This document shows, piece after piece, positions 1 to 8,253 of a DNA stretch of 64,000 nt. The stretch covers positions 424,012-488,011 of the forward strand of contig CAXXHH010000010.1 in assembly GCA_963663005.2 (NCBI GenBank). The letters run 5' to 3'. The notes under the pieces were generated by a model that saw only the letters and a program-made list of their open reading frames with translations, ran no database searches and was not told the origin of the DNA. The position numbers were made by a program, and so were the translations under genes. How positions within the stretch are numbered: position 1 is the first letter of the stretch; the number at the start of each line of letters is the position of its first letter. The stretch is from CAINVV01 sp963663005 (GTDB lineage Bacteria > Bacteroidota > Bacteroidia > Bacteroidales > Prolixibacteraceae).

Positions 1-1251
1 CAAGGATTGATAACTGAAAAGGAGGTAGACCGGGTTTTGCACGGACTCTTAAAAACGCGTTTCAAACTGGGCATGTTCGATCCGGAGAATGCCAATCCAT
101 ATTCCAAAATCGGCTCTGAAGTCATTCACAGCGAAGCTCACAAGCAGTTAGCCCGCAAGGTGGCTCAGAGGTCGGTTGTCTTGCTGAAAAACAATGGCGC
201 ACTGCCCATTGCAAAAGATTGTCCTTCGGTATTTGTCACAGGACCGATGGCCGGAAACATTGATGTACTGATCGGGAATTACTATGGAATTTCTGATGAT
301 ATGAGCACAATTCTGGAAGGTATTGCCGGCAAAATTGCGGATGGTTCTAAAATCGGATATCGTTACGGTATCCTGCCCGACCGCGAAAATAAGAATCCGA
401 TGGACTGGTCTACCGGTTTGGCAGCCGATGCGGATGTGACGGTCGCCGTCTTAGGAATTTCGGGATTGGATGAAGGTGAAGAGGGCGAATCCATTGCCTC
501 ATCCGACAAAGGAGACCGTCTGGACACGCGATTGCCGGAAAGTCAGCTTAATTACCTGCGTAAACTGAAACAGGCGGCCGGAAAGAAAAAATTGATTCTA
601 GTGCTTACCGGGGGCAGTGCAATAACGAGTCCTGAAATTGAAGAGTTGGCAGACGCCATTCTATTCGTCTGGTATCCGGGCGAACAAGGTGGCAATGCAG
701 TCGCGGATGTCTTGTTTGGAGATGCCAATCCTTGCGGCCGACTCCCGATCACCTTTCCAAAATCGATAAATGACATTCCCGCGTTCGAAAATTACAGCAT
801 GGTTGGCAGGACATATCGCTATATGGAGAAAGAGCCCCTGTTCCCATTTGGATTCGGACTTTCCTATACCAAATTCAGTTACGGCAATCTGAAATTATCC
901 GCCGAAAAAATCAAGAAGGGAGAGACTGTATCGGCCACTTTTACTGTGACAAATACAGGCAAATTTGCGGGAGAAGAGGTAGCGCAGCTATATATCACCG
1001 ATCAAACCGCATCCTTTCGCGTTCCGATACAGTCGCTGAAGGGGATCAAGAAAGTGAACCTGGAGCCCGGGAAAAGTCAGGAAGTGACGTTTGCCATTAC
1101 ACCTGAGTTGATGAGTTCGGTGGATGAAGCTGGAAAGAGTGTGATTGGAAAAGGAAACATTCAGATTGTAATCGGCGGTTCCTCCCCCGGCAAGCGAAGT
1201 TTGGATCTGGGCGCAGCCGCATTTTTAAAAGGAACTGTACTTATTAGATAA
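1..1251 (+). CDS. GH3 beta-glycosidase (beta-xylosidase/beta-glucosidase), 3' part
   Basis: This is the C-terminal part of a glycoside hydrolase family 3 enzyme; the frame is open to the left edge, so the start and the catalytic (alpha/beta)8 domain with its Asp nucleophile lie outside the window. What remains is the end of the linker (KTRFKLGMFD), the GH3 C-terminal alpha/beta sandwich (VVLLKNNGALPI, WYPGEQGG, GRLPITFPKS) and a fibronectin III-like domain in the last 120 or so residues. Such enzymes release terminal sugars from beta-glycosides. Because xylA and a xylose carrier follow on the same strand, beta-xylosidase activity is the likeliest guess. The substrate cannot be fixed from this fragment. 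Confidence 0.9.
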   Translation, partial: QGLITEKEVDRVLHGLLKTRFKLGMFDPENANPYSKIGSEVIHSEAHKQLARKVAQRSVVLLKNNGALPIAKDCPSVFVTGPMAGNIDVLIGNYYGISDDMSTILEGIAGKIADGSKIGYRYGILPDRENKNPMDWSTGLAADADVTVAVLGISGLDEGEEGESIASSDKGDRLDTRLPESQLNYLRKLKQAAGKKKLILVLTGGSAITSPEIEELADAILFVWYPGEQGGNAVADVLFGDANPCGRLPITFPKSINDIPAFENYSMVGRTYRYMEKEPLFPFGFGLSYTKFSYGNLKLSAEKIKKGETVSATFTVTNTGKFAGEEVAQLYITDQTASFRVPIQSLKGIKKVNLEPGKSQEVTFAITPELMSSVDEAGKSVIGKGNIQIVIGGSSPGKRSLDLGAAAFLKGTVLIR

Positions 1252-1335
1252 TATATACGTACGGGCGTATCGTGATGCGCCCTCCAAATTCCACATAAAC
1301 AATTAATATACATCAATTTAATAAATTTTAGTATC

Positions 1336-2661
1336 ATGACAGCTTTTAAAGGTAACAAAGAGTATTTCCCAGGTATTGATCAGATTCAATACGAAGGACC
1401 ACAATCAAAAAATCCGATGGCATTCAAATATTATGATGCCAACAAAGTAGTTTTAGGAAAATCCATGAAAGAGTATCTCCGCTTTGCGGTAGCCTACTGG
1501 CACACTTTCTGTGGAGATGGCGGCGACCCGTTCGGTCCGGGTACGCAAATTTTTCCTTGGGTCGGCGCTGCTGATAAGATGACAGCAGCAAAAGAAAGAA
1601 TGGATGCAGCTTTCGAGTTTATCAGCAAAATCGGAGCTCCATTTTATTGTTTCCACGATACCGATGTCGTAGGCGATGGTACTGTTTTCGAAATTGAACA
1701 ACGCCTGGCAAACATGATCGACTTTGCCAAAGAACGGCAGAATGCTACCGGCATCCAATTATTATGGGGTACTGCCAACGTATTCTCCAATCCACGTTAT
1801 ATGAACGGTGCATCTACCAATCCGGATTTCAACGTCTTAGCCAATGCTGCAGTCCAGGTAAAAAACGCCATGGAAGCAACAATCGCGTTGGGTGGCACAA
1901 ACTATGTATTCTGGGGCGGACGTGAAGGATACATGAGCCTCCACAATACGGATACCAAACGGGAACTGGAGCACATGGGGAAATTCCTTGCCACTGCCCG
2001 CGATCATGCGCGGAAACTTGGTTTTAAAGGAACCTTCCTGATCGAACCAAAACCGATGGAGCCAATGAAACATCAATACGATTTTGATACGCAAACAGTT
2101 ATCGGTTTTTTGAAAGCGCATGGTTTGGAAAATGATTTCAAATTGAATATTGAAGTAAACCACGCTACACTGGCCGGTCATACTTTTGCCCATGAATTGA
2201 GATTTGCCCGCGATAACGGAATGTTCGGCTCAATCGACGCCAACAAAGGTGATTATCAAAACGGATGGGATACCGATGAGTTTCCAACAAATATCTACGA
2301 AGTAACCGAGGCTATGATCGAAATCATTCAGGCCGGCGGATTCACGAACGGTGGAATTAATTTTGATGCCAAAACCAGACGTAATTCTACTGATATGGAA
2401 GATATTTTCCTTGCCCATATCGGCGGAATGGATGTATTTGCCCGTTCATTGGTGATCGCTGATAAGTTGTTAAAAGACTCCAATTATCTGAAGTTGAAAG
2501 CCAATCGTTATGCCTCTTACGACTCAGGCAAGGGTGCAGAATATGAAGCCGGAAAACTAAATCTGAACGATTTGTACGCTATTGCCAAAGAAGTTGGCGA
2601 ACCGAAACAAATCAGCGGCAAGCAGGAAATGCTGGAGCAAATAATCAACAGCTACATCTGA
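1336..2661 (+). CDS. xylA: xylose isomerase
   Basis: Converts D-xylose to D-xylulose in the cytoplasm, the first step of the isomerase route. At 441 aa it has the usual length of the long (class II) type. Visible hallmarks are the catalytic His107 and Asp110 (FYCFHDTD), the metal-binding stretch FLIEPKPMEP, the EVNHATLAGHTF segment and the C-terminal GGINFDAKTRR. It starts at an ATG 84 bp after the GH3 gene, in a gap holding a small GC-rich hairpin (1262-1281) without a T-tract. The sugar transporter begins 4 bp after its stop, so the two are probably co-transcribed. No xylulokinase gene is in the window; it may lie upstream. Confidence 0.97.
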   Translation: MTAFKGNKEYFPGIDQIQYEGPQSKNPMAFKYYDANKVVLGKSMKEYLRFAVAYWHTFCGDGGDPFGPGTQIFPWVGAADKMTAAKERMDAAFEFISKIGAPFYCFHDTDVVGDGTVFEIEQRLANMIDFAKERQNATGIQLLWGTANVFSNPRYMNGASTNPDFNVLANAAVQVKNAMEATIALGGTNYVFWGGREGYMSLHNTDTKRELEHMGKFLATARDHARKLGFKGTFLIEPKPMEPMKHQYDFDTQTVIGFLKAHGLENDFKLNIEVNHATLAGHTFAHELRFARDNGMFGSIDANKGDYQNGWDTDEFPTNIYEVTEAMIEIIQAGGFTNGGINFDAKTRRNSTDMEDIFLAHIGGMDVFARSLVIADKLLKDSNYLKLKANRYASYDSGKGAEYEAGKLNLNDLYAIAKEVGEPKQISGKQEMLEQIINSYI

Positions 2662-2665
2662 TTGT

Positions 2666-4051
2666 ATGAAGCAACATAATTCAATGTATGTGGTCGGAAT
2701 AACCATGGTGGCCACATTGGGAGGACTCTTGTTCGGCTACGATACTGCCGTAATTTCGGGCGCCGAGAAATCGATTCAGCTATATCTAATCAAGGGATTA
2801 GGACTCGGTTCTCTGGCGCATGGCGCAACCATCTCCAGCGCCCTGATCGGCTGTATCATCGGCGGCATGCTATCCGGACTCGCCGCGTCAAAGCTTGGAC
2901 GCAAACGATCGCTGATGCTTTCGGCCGTGCTTTTCTTCATATCCGCACTCGGATCGGGCTGGCCGGAAACATTGTTCTTTACCAAGGGCGAGCCCACCAT
3001 GGGACTTCTTCTCATGTTTAACTTCTACCGCATCATTGGTGGTATCGGTGTCGGAATAGCTTCGGCCGTATGTCCGATGTATATCGGTGAAATCGCTCCT
3101 GCCGAAATTCGCGGACGGCTGGTTTCATTCAACCAGTTTGCCATCATCTTCGGAATGTTGGTTGTATATTTTGTCAATTATGGGATAGCCCATGGACAAA
3201 CACTGGAATGGATCAACACAATCGGATGGCGCTGGATGTTCACCTCTGCCGCTATCCCATCCGGTATTTTTGCCCTGCTTTTATTTTTCGTTCCGGAGAC
3301 TCCCCGGTTTTTGGCTCTGCACAACCATGATAGCCAGGCGCTTTCGATCCTGACAAAAATCAACGGCAAAGAGAAAGCCGTTGCGATCCTGAAAGAAATC
3401 AGAACATCCGTGGAAGCCTCCTCCGAAAAGCTTTTCGCCTATGGGAAGACCGTGATAATCATCGGGATACTCCTTTCGGTTTTTCAGCAGTTTGTAGGTA
3501 TTAACGTTGCGCTCTATTACGCTCCCAGAATCTTCGAAAGTATGGGTGCAGCAAAGGATGCTTCCATGCTTCAGACAGTTGTCATGGGATTGGTGAACGT
3601 CCTCTTTACCGTTCTTGCCATTGCTACCGTGGATAAATATGGCCGCAAACCACTGCTGATGATTGGTTCTATCGGTATGGCAGTCGGTATGTTTGCCATT
3701 GGAGGATTGGCATTTATGAAGGTGATCGGCATCAGTACGTTGATTTTTATTATCATCTATACCGCATCCTTCATGATGTCTTGGGGACCGATATGCTGGG
3801 TGCTTATCTCTGAAATATTCCCGAATAAAATCAGAGGTGGAGCCATCGCAATCGCGGTAGCGTCGCAGTGGGCCGCTAATTATTTCATCTCCTCCACCTA
3901 TCCCGCTATGATGGAATTCAGCGGTGGGGTAACCTATTGCTTCTACGGAGTCATGAGTTTGCTCTCTTTCCTTTTCGTCTGGAAAATGGTTCCAGAAACG
4001 AAGGGAAAGACACTCGAAGCGATGGAAGGCCTCTGGCTGAAGAAAAAATAA
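2666..4051 (+). CDS. xylE: MFS sugar/H+ symporter (D-xylose transporter, XylE-like)
   Basis: An inner-membrane sugar porter of the major facilitator superfamily, 461 aa with about 12 membrane spans. Sugar porter signatures are present: LFGYDTAVISG in TM1, GRKRS in the TM2-3 loop, PETPRFLA after TM6, QQFVGINVALYYAP in TM7 and the terminal PETKGKTLEAME. The QQxxGxN sugar-binding residues match the XylE/GLUT group. Placement 4 bp after xylA points to D-xylose as substrate, but this is inferred from context; related porters carry glucose or arabinose. A strong intrinsic terminator follows directly. Confidence 0.9.
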   Translation: MKQHNSMYVVGITMVATLGGLLFGYDTAVISGAEKSIQLYLIKGLGLGSLAHGATISSALIGCIIGGMLSGLAASKLGRKRSLMLSAVLFFISALGSGWPETLFFTKGEPTMGLLLMFNFYRIIGGIGVGIASAVCPMYIGEIAPAEIRGRLVSFNQFAIIFGMLVVYFVNYGIAHGQTLEWINTIGWRWMFTSAAIPSGIFALLLFFVPETPRFLALHNHDSQALSILTKINGKEKAVAILKEIRTSVEASSEKLFAYGKTVIIIGILLSVFQQFVGINVALYYAPRIFESMGAAKDASMLQTVVMGLVNVLFTVLAIATVDKYGRKPLLMIGSIGMAVGMFAIGGLAFMKVIGISTLIFIIIYTASFMMSWGPICWVLISEIFPNKIRGGAIAIAVASQWAANYFISSTYPAMMEFSGGVTYCFYGVMSLLSFLFVWKMVPETKGKTLEAMEGLWLKKK

Positions 4052-4056
4052 AAATA

Positions 4057-4095
4057 AAAAAACGGACGGACTCAAAAGGCTGTCCGTTTTTTTTA
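4057..4095 (+). terminator. intrinsic terminator after the xylose operon
   Basis: Stem AACGGAC / GTCCGTT (4061-4067 with 4082-4088), flanked by an A-tract on the left and a run of eight Ts on the right. It ends the xylA-xylE unit. The A-tract would let it act on the other strand as well, but no gene converges on it. Confidence 0.85.
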
Positions 4096-4106
4096 GAATA
4101 TTATTG

Positions 4107-4114
4107 TACTTTTG
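4107..4114 (+). promoter_or_regulatory. Bacteroidota-type -7 box for the metal-transport unit
   Basis: TACTTTTG is a full match to the Bacteroidota -7 consensus TAnnTTTG. The expected -33 position falls in the T-tract of the preceding terminator, so only the -7 element is convincing. Transcription would begin near 4121 and give a leader of about 125 nt before the ATG at 4245. Confidence 0.6.
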
Positions 4115-4120
4115 TTGCGC

Positions 4121-4244
4121 TGAAAATAGAAACCATTTATATGGAAGAAGGCTCGAGTAGAAACCAAATATTTATCCTGACTTAGTCGGGAAGCTCGACC
4201 TGTGTCCCGCCTCCTGCTAACTCAAAAAAGCAAAGGAGGCTTGT
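4121..4244 (+). promoter_or_regulatory. structured leader RNA, candidate metal-responsive regulator
   Basis: The leader can fold into (a) a stem 4150-4157 / 4194-4200 (UCGAG with CUCGA, plus a GG/CC closing pair) that encloses a small hairpin CCUGA/UCGGG (4176-4180 with 4186-4190), and (b) a strong hairpin GCCUCC/GGAGGC (4209-4214 with 4235-4240) extended by UGC/GCA. Hairpin (b) buries AAAGGAGG, a near-perfect Shine-Dalgarno sequence 5 nt before the ATG. SD-led starts are uncommon in Bacteroidota, so its presence inside a hairpin suggests translational control. The downstream genes look like Mg2+/Mn2+ handling genes. I could not assign the leader to a known riboswitch class by eye. Confidence 0.5.
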
Positions 4245-5315
4245 ATGACTTCAACAGTCCCATTTTTTTTAAGCCGTATTGTAGGTGCCAAAGTTTTTGG
4301 CCCCGAAGGTTATTTTATTGGTTTAGTTAAGGATTTACTACTAAGTTCCGAACTCTCAACCAACCAGGAGACTCTGGAAAAACCTGTTGTTCACGGCATT
4401 ACATTGCAAATCAACAAAGAAATCAAACATTTTTCTTTCGATTACTTCGATGTCTCGAAGAAAAAAGGAAAACTATTTGTCGTTTGCAATAAACTGGAAG
4501 AAATACCGGAAGAGAAGAGAGACGTAAGTATACCGTTGGCGGCGTTGGTAATGGACAAGCAAATCGTTGACCTGAACGGCAGAAAGGTTGTACGGGTTAA
4601 TGATGTAAGGCTGGCAACGATCAACAATATCACCTATGCAATTGCCGTAGACGTCGGTATCGAAGGTCTGCTCAGAAGAATAGGCATCGCCACTCCCCTG
4701 AAATTTTTGTTTTCACTTATCAATTCGAGTCTGCCTGCAAAATTCATCTCCTGGGACGATATGGAGGCGATTGATTACTCTAACCTGAGTATCAAGCTTA
4801 CCTCTACCTACTCCAAACTCAACACATTACACCCATCCGACCTGGCAGATATCATCGAAGATTTGGATAATCGTTCAAGACAGTCGGTCTTCCTGGCACT
4901 GGACGAAGAAATGGCTGCCGATGTGCTCGAAGAGATGGAACCAAAGGCCCAGATAAAGATTATCGAAGGCATGTCGGTTGAAAAGATCGCTGATGTTTTG
5001 GAAAAAATGCCTGCCAATGAAGCTGCCGACATTCTCGATTCACTGGAAGAAGAAAGAGCCGAATTGCTTCTCAACGAGATGGAGGCTGAATCATCTTCTG
5101 AAGTCCGCGAACTTCTGGAATACGAAGACAACGAGGTGGGAAGTATCATGACCACAGAGGTTTTGGCCTTCGATCAGGACACCACTATTGCCACCGTACT
5201 TCAGGATATCATGCTCAATAAGCCCGAGATCGATTCGATGTTCGGATTCTTTGTCGTTAATACGAATAATGAGTTAATCGCCACTTTCTATTTCCGGGAT
5301 CTCCTCGTTTTCTGA
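4245..5315 (+). CDS. PRC-barrel / MgtE-N / CBS regulatory protein, frameshifted 5' part
   Basis: A 356-aa cytosolic protein with PRC-barrel-like segments (about 1-170), a helical MgtE N-terminal domain (about 190-290, with repeats such as LHPSDLADIIEDLD and KMPANEAADILDSL) and the start of a CBS pair (EVGSIMTTEVLAF onward). It lacks the MgtE membrane domain, so it is a sensor-type protein rather than a channel. The frame stops at 5313-5315 inside the first CBS domain, just after FRDLLVF; the remaining CBS sequence continues at once in the +1 frame. Removing one T from the GTTTTC run at 5307-5312 restores LLVSDPSVKISEIM. The Nramp gene follows, so a role in gating or regulating that transporter is inferred. 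Confidence 0.8.
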   Translation: MTSTVPFFLSRIVGAKVFGPEGYFIGLVKDLLLSSELSTNQETLEKPVVHGITLQINKEIKHFSFDYFDVSKKKGKLFVVCNKLEEIPEEKRDVSIPLAALVMDKQIVDLNGRKVVRVNDVRLATINNITYAIAVDVGIEGLLRRIGIATPLKFLFSLINSSLPAKFISWDDMEAIDYSNLSIKLTSTYSKLNTLHPSDLADIIEDLDNRSRQSVFLALDEEMAADVLEEMEPKAQIKIIEGMSVEKIADVLEKMPANEAADILDSLEEERAELLLNEMEAESSSEVRELLEYEDNEVGSIMTTEVLAFDQDTTIATVLQDIMLNKPEIDSMFGFFVVNTNNELIATFYFRDLLVF

Positions 5316-5523
5316 TCCATCCGTCAAGATTTCTGAAATAATGAATGACGACCCGATCTTCCTTTACGATGAACAAAAAATGGATGACGTTGCTGAGCTG
5401 GTCTCCAAATACAATCTTCTGGCTATTCCCGTCGTGAACAAAACCAACCAGCTGGAAGGGATGGTTGTGATTCACGATGTCATCGAAGATTTGCTGAACA
5501 AAAGAAAGACAAATAAAAAATAG
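5314..5523 (+). pseudogene. continuation of the MgtE-N/CBS protein in the +1 frame (second CBS domain)
   Basis: Reading from GAT at 5314 gives DPSVKISEIMNDDPIFLY and then a typical second CBS domain with KYNLLAIPVVN and VVIHDVIEDLL, ending at 5523. A separate short start exists at ATG 5341, but a free-standing half CBS pair is unlikely to be a normal gene. The full-length product would be about 425 aa. The break is either a real one-base insertion, a programmed +1 shift at TTC-TGA, or a homopolymer sequencing error. Its stop lies 11 bp before the Nramp start. Confidence 0.7.
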
Positions 5524-5534
5524 GGAACTCAGGT

Positions 5535-6791
5535 ATGTTCAAAGACAAAAGAAGAAGAAGGACGCTGCTCCAACGACTCGCCATTTTCATGGCAATCCTT
5601 GGTCCCGGAATTATTACCGGAAGCGTCGATAACGATGCCGGCGGAATTACCGTTTATTCGGTTGCCGGAGCTGTGTACGGGTACAACCTCATCTGGACTC
5701 TGATTCCCTCATTTCTTGTACTGATTGTCATTCAGGAGATGAATGCCCGAATGGGGATTGTGACAGGCAAAGGTCTCGCCGATCTTATCAGGGAAAATGC
5801 TGGTGTAAAAATCACATTCTTTATTTTCATCGGATTGCTGATTGCCGACATCGATAATACAACTACTGAGTTTGCCGGTGTGGCCGGAAGTATGGAGGTC
5901 TTCCATGTGAGTAAATATATCTCAGTACCTATCGTCGGATTTTTAGTCTGGATTCTTGTCGTAAAAGGAACCTATAAAATTGCCGAACGAATTTTTCTGG
6001 TGTTTAGCGTCTCCCTGCTGACTTACGTAATCTCAGCAATCCTGGGCAAACCGCACTGGGCTGAAATCGGCCATAGCATCATCCACCCAAGTTTTCCTGT
6101 TAACGGACAGAGTCTGGCAATGGTCATCGGAATTATCGGTACAACCATAGCCCCCTGGATGCAGTTCTATATGCAGTCGTCCGTTATTGAAAAAGGCTTA
6201 AAGATGAAAAACTACAAATACACAATGGTGGATATCATCGTAGGATGCATAGCCACTGTAGTTGTAGCTTTTTTTATCATGGTTGCATGCGCAAGCACAC
6301 TCAATGCAAATGGAATTGTAGTAGAAGAAGCAAAAGATGCAGCGCTGGCGCTGGAGCCGCTTGCAGGCCAATTCTCATCTCAGGTTTTTGCCTTCGGACT
6401 GTTCGTCGCTTCGATCTTCTCGGCAACGATATTGCCACTGGCAACTGCCTTTTATGTCTGCGAAGCGTTTGGTTTCGAGGCAGGCATTGATAAAAAATGG
6501 GATGAAGCACCCGAATTTTATGTGCTTTACACCTCTATTCTATTCATTTCGGCATGTATCATTCTGATACCAAATGCCCCGCTGATATCGATTACACTGG
6601 CGACTCAGGTAATAAACGGATTACTTTTGCCTGTTGTTTTGGTCTGTATGATTTTACTTGTGAATAACAAGAAAATCATGGGTGCATATGTAAATAAACC
6701 TTTTAACAATATCGTTGGATGGGGCACCGTTATCGTACTTGTTGTCTTATCAACCATGTATCTCCTATCCCCTGTTCTAAAATTGTTCTGA
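5535..6791 (+). CDS. divergent Nramp-family divalent metal transporter
   Basis: An inner-membrane carrier of 418 aa with about 11 membrane spans, in the Nramp fold. The TM1 motif, DPGN in Mn2+/Fe2+ transporters, reads D34-A35-G36-G37 within GSVDNDAGGI, so the metal-binding Asn is replaced by Gly. TM6 reads GTTIAPWMQFYMQ instead of the usual MPHN-type sequence. These changes resemble the Nramp-related branch, some members of which carry Mg2+, but selectivity cannot be read from sequence alone. It is probably translated from the same transcript as the preceding MgtE-N/CBS protein (11-bp gap). The pair would import a divalent metal, with the soluble partner as sensor. Confidence 0.85.
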   Translation: MFKDKRRRRTLLQRLAIFMAILGPGIITGSVDNDAGGITVYSVAGAVYGYNLIWTLIPSFLVLIVIQEMNARMGIVTGKGLADLIRENAGVKITFFIFIGLLIADIDNTTTEFAGVAGSMEVFHVSKYISVPIVGFLVWILVVKGTYKIAERIFLVFSVSLLTYVISAILGKPHWAEIGHSIIHPSFPVNGQSLAMVIGIIGTTIAPWMQFYMQSSVIEKGLKMKNYKYTMVDIIVGCIATVVVAFFIMVACASTLNANGIVVEEAKDAALALEPLAGQFSSQVFAFGLFVASIFSATILPLATAFYVCEAFGFEAGIDKKWDEAPEFYVLYTSILFISACIILIPNAPLISITLATQVINGLLLPVVLVCMILLVNNKKIMGAYVNKPFNNIVGWGTVIVLVVLSTMYLLSPVLKLF

Positions 6792-6854
6792 CTTCAAAAA
6801 GAGAATCCGGATAATTTTGCAGCGAATTTCAGCCCTACTCATTGAAATCTGAAG

Positions 6855-6899
6855 GCGGTCGTTTTTTCTCACTGGGTGAGAAAGACGACCGCTTTATTT
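6855..6899 (+). terminator. intrinsic terminator after the Nramp gene
   Basis: GCGGTCGT (6855-6862) pairs with GACGACCGC (6884-6892), with an inner CTCA/TGAG stem, and is followed by TTTATTT. It closes the metal-transport unit. The rest of the gap up to 7094 is AT-rich and shows no gene. Confidence 0.8.
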
Positions 6900-7094
6900 G
6901 CGAACCTAAGTCATTATAAGTGAATACGTCTCATTTTCACTGAGCGAAAACGGGGTTCGGATGAAAGTTCCCATATTTATGCTGAATCAGTTTTTATTTT
7001 GAATTTGGTGTGTTTAGATTTGGATTATGAATTAGTTGGAAATCGTTTTTGAAAATTAGTATAAATCCATATTTAATCCTTAAAAAGTAACAAA

Positions 7095-8153
7095 ATGAAA
7101 AACGTCGCAATCAGATTATCCGGAATTTTTCTTGTGATTATTCTGTTTCTTAGTTGCACTAAGACAGAAACTTCCACAACTCCGGCTGCGCTAAAAGATG
7201 CTCTGTCTGTCAGTGCTCAGAACTTAAACACAGCCATGACAGACATCGTTAGTTCCCAGGCTTTTCAATTGCTATCCGTAAGTTCGGGAACAACGTTAAA
7301 GTCTGCTACAGTTTACACGTCAAACATTCCATTGGATCTCGTTAAAGGAGTGTACGATTACAAGCCATTAAAGACAGCTGCAAGCAGAAGCTATCCGCTC
7401 ATCCAGTTCTTTACCAAGACTGCAGCAACCAGCAATATGGTTGTAAACATGCCTCTCAAAAAATTGCAGGATCCCCGCAATCTGAGAACTTACCTGACGG
7501 CAGATTCCGCTCTGACGAACAATTTCTCTATGACTGTTACTGATTATCACAACAATTACAACAGCTATCACGACTACGATTATGTAAATGTCGCTAATAT
7601 CAGCATTGACAAAACAGCAGCGGGAAGTCTGAATATCAAATCACTGGTAAGTCCAACTACCGGAACCCAGTATGCTTCACAATTTGCATTCGCCAATGGT
7701 TACACAGCTAAATACGCTTACACTTCAGGTGACACAATTGTTTCCAGCTTTACAATTGTAAAAGGAACTAGCACACTGTATCAGGAAAAAACGCTTACCA
7801 TTAAGAAAGACACTGCAAAATTTGGTCGCGAGCATCAATATATTCTGACTATTGGCAATGTGAAGATTGTTCGGAAATCAAAGTCTACGGTCGAAGTTTA
7901 TGTAAATAATGTTCTGCAGCCAAAGGCGACTGTTAAAGTTGTTGACTCAGAAGACGAAGAAGATACAGAGCATTCTATTTGCAAAAAACGCGATCTTGAA
8001 ATCACGTTCGAAGACGGTACTATCTCAACTATCTCATCACTTATCAGCAAATCAATAACAGACATTACAACCTTGTTCACTTCGCTTCACGATGTCTATT
8101 TTGCAGCATACGTTGTGGATTGGATCTCGTACGATATATTCTATAAAAGATAA
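7095..8153 (+). CDS. hypothetical lipoprotein
   Basis: A 352-aa protein I do not recognise. The N-terminus is a clear lipoprotein signal: basic start, hydrophobic stretch FLVIILFL and lipobox LFLSC, so it is probably anchored in an outer or inner membrane leaflet. After the Cys comes a Thr/Ser-rich linker (TKTETSTTP), then a mostly beta-rich region. An acidic run, DSEDEEDTEHS, sits near residue 285. There is no catalytic motif that I can see. It is a single-gene unit with its own terminator (8192-8231), facing the metallophosphoesterase that ends at 8254 on the other strand. Confidence 0.8.
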   Translation: MKNVAIRLSGIFLVIILFLSCTKTETSTTPAALKDALSVSAQNLNTAMTDIVSSQAFQLLSVSSGTTLKSATVYTSNIPLDLVKGVYDYKPLKTAASRSYPLIQFFTKTAATSNMVVNMPLKKLQDPRNLRTYLTADSALTNNFSMTVTDYHNNYNSYHDYDYVNVANISIDKTAAGSLNIKSLVSPTTGTQYASQFAFANGYTAKYAYTSGDTIVSSFTIVKGTSTLYQEKTLTIKKDTAKFGREHQYILTIGNVKIVRKSKSTVEVYVNNVLQPKATVKVVDSEDEEDTEHSICKKRDLEITFEDGTISTISSLISKSITDITTLFTSLHDVYFAAYVVDWISYDIFYKR

Positions 8154-8191
8154 TTTTTCTCAGTTTTTCACACTATTTTTTCGGTTTTCAG

Positions 8192-8231
8192 CTCCCGCAT
8201 ATGGTCGCCCGATCATTGCGGGAGTATTTTT
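8192..8231 (+). terminator. intrinsic terminator
   Basis: Perfect 8-bp stem CTCCCGCA (8192-8199) / TGCGGGAG (8217-8224), followed by TATTTTTT. It ends the lipoprotein gene. Confidence 0.85.
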
Positions 8232-8253
8232 TGTTCATTGATTTACCCTTCAA

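Noticed and set aside
3281..4075. 264-aa open frame on the minus strand opposite the xylose transporter
   Set aside because: It is antisense to a clear MFS gene, rich in His, Asp and Arg, with no domain; a shadow frame.
4121..4244. Assignment of the metal-unit leader to the yybP-ykoY or M-box riboswitch
   Set aside because: An AGUAG motif is present but the rest of the consensus of either class is not recognisable by eye; left unassigned.
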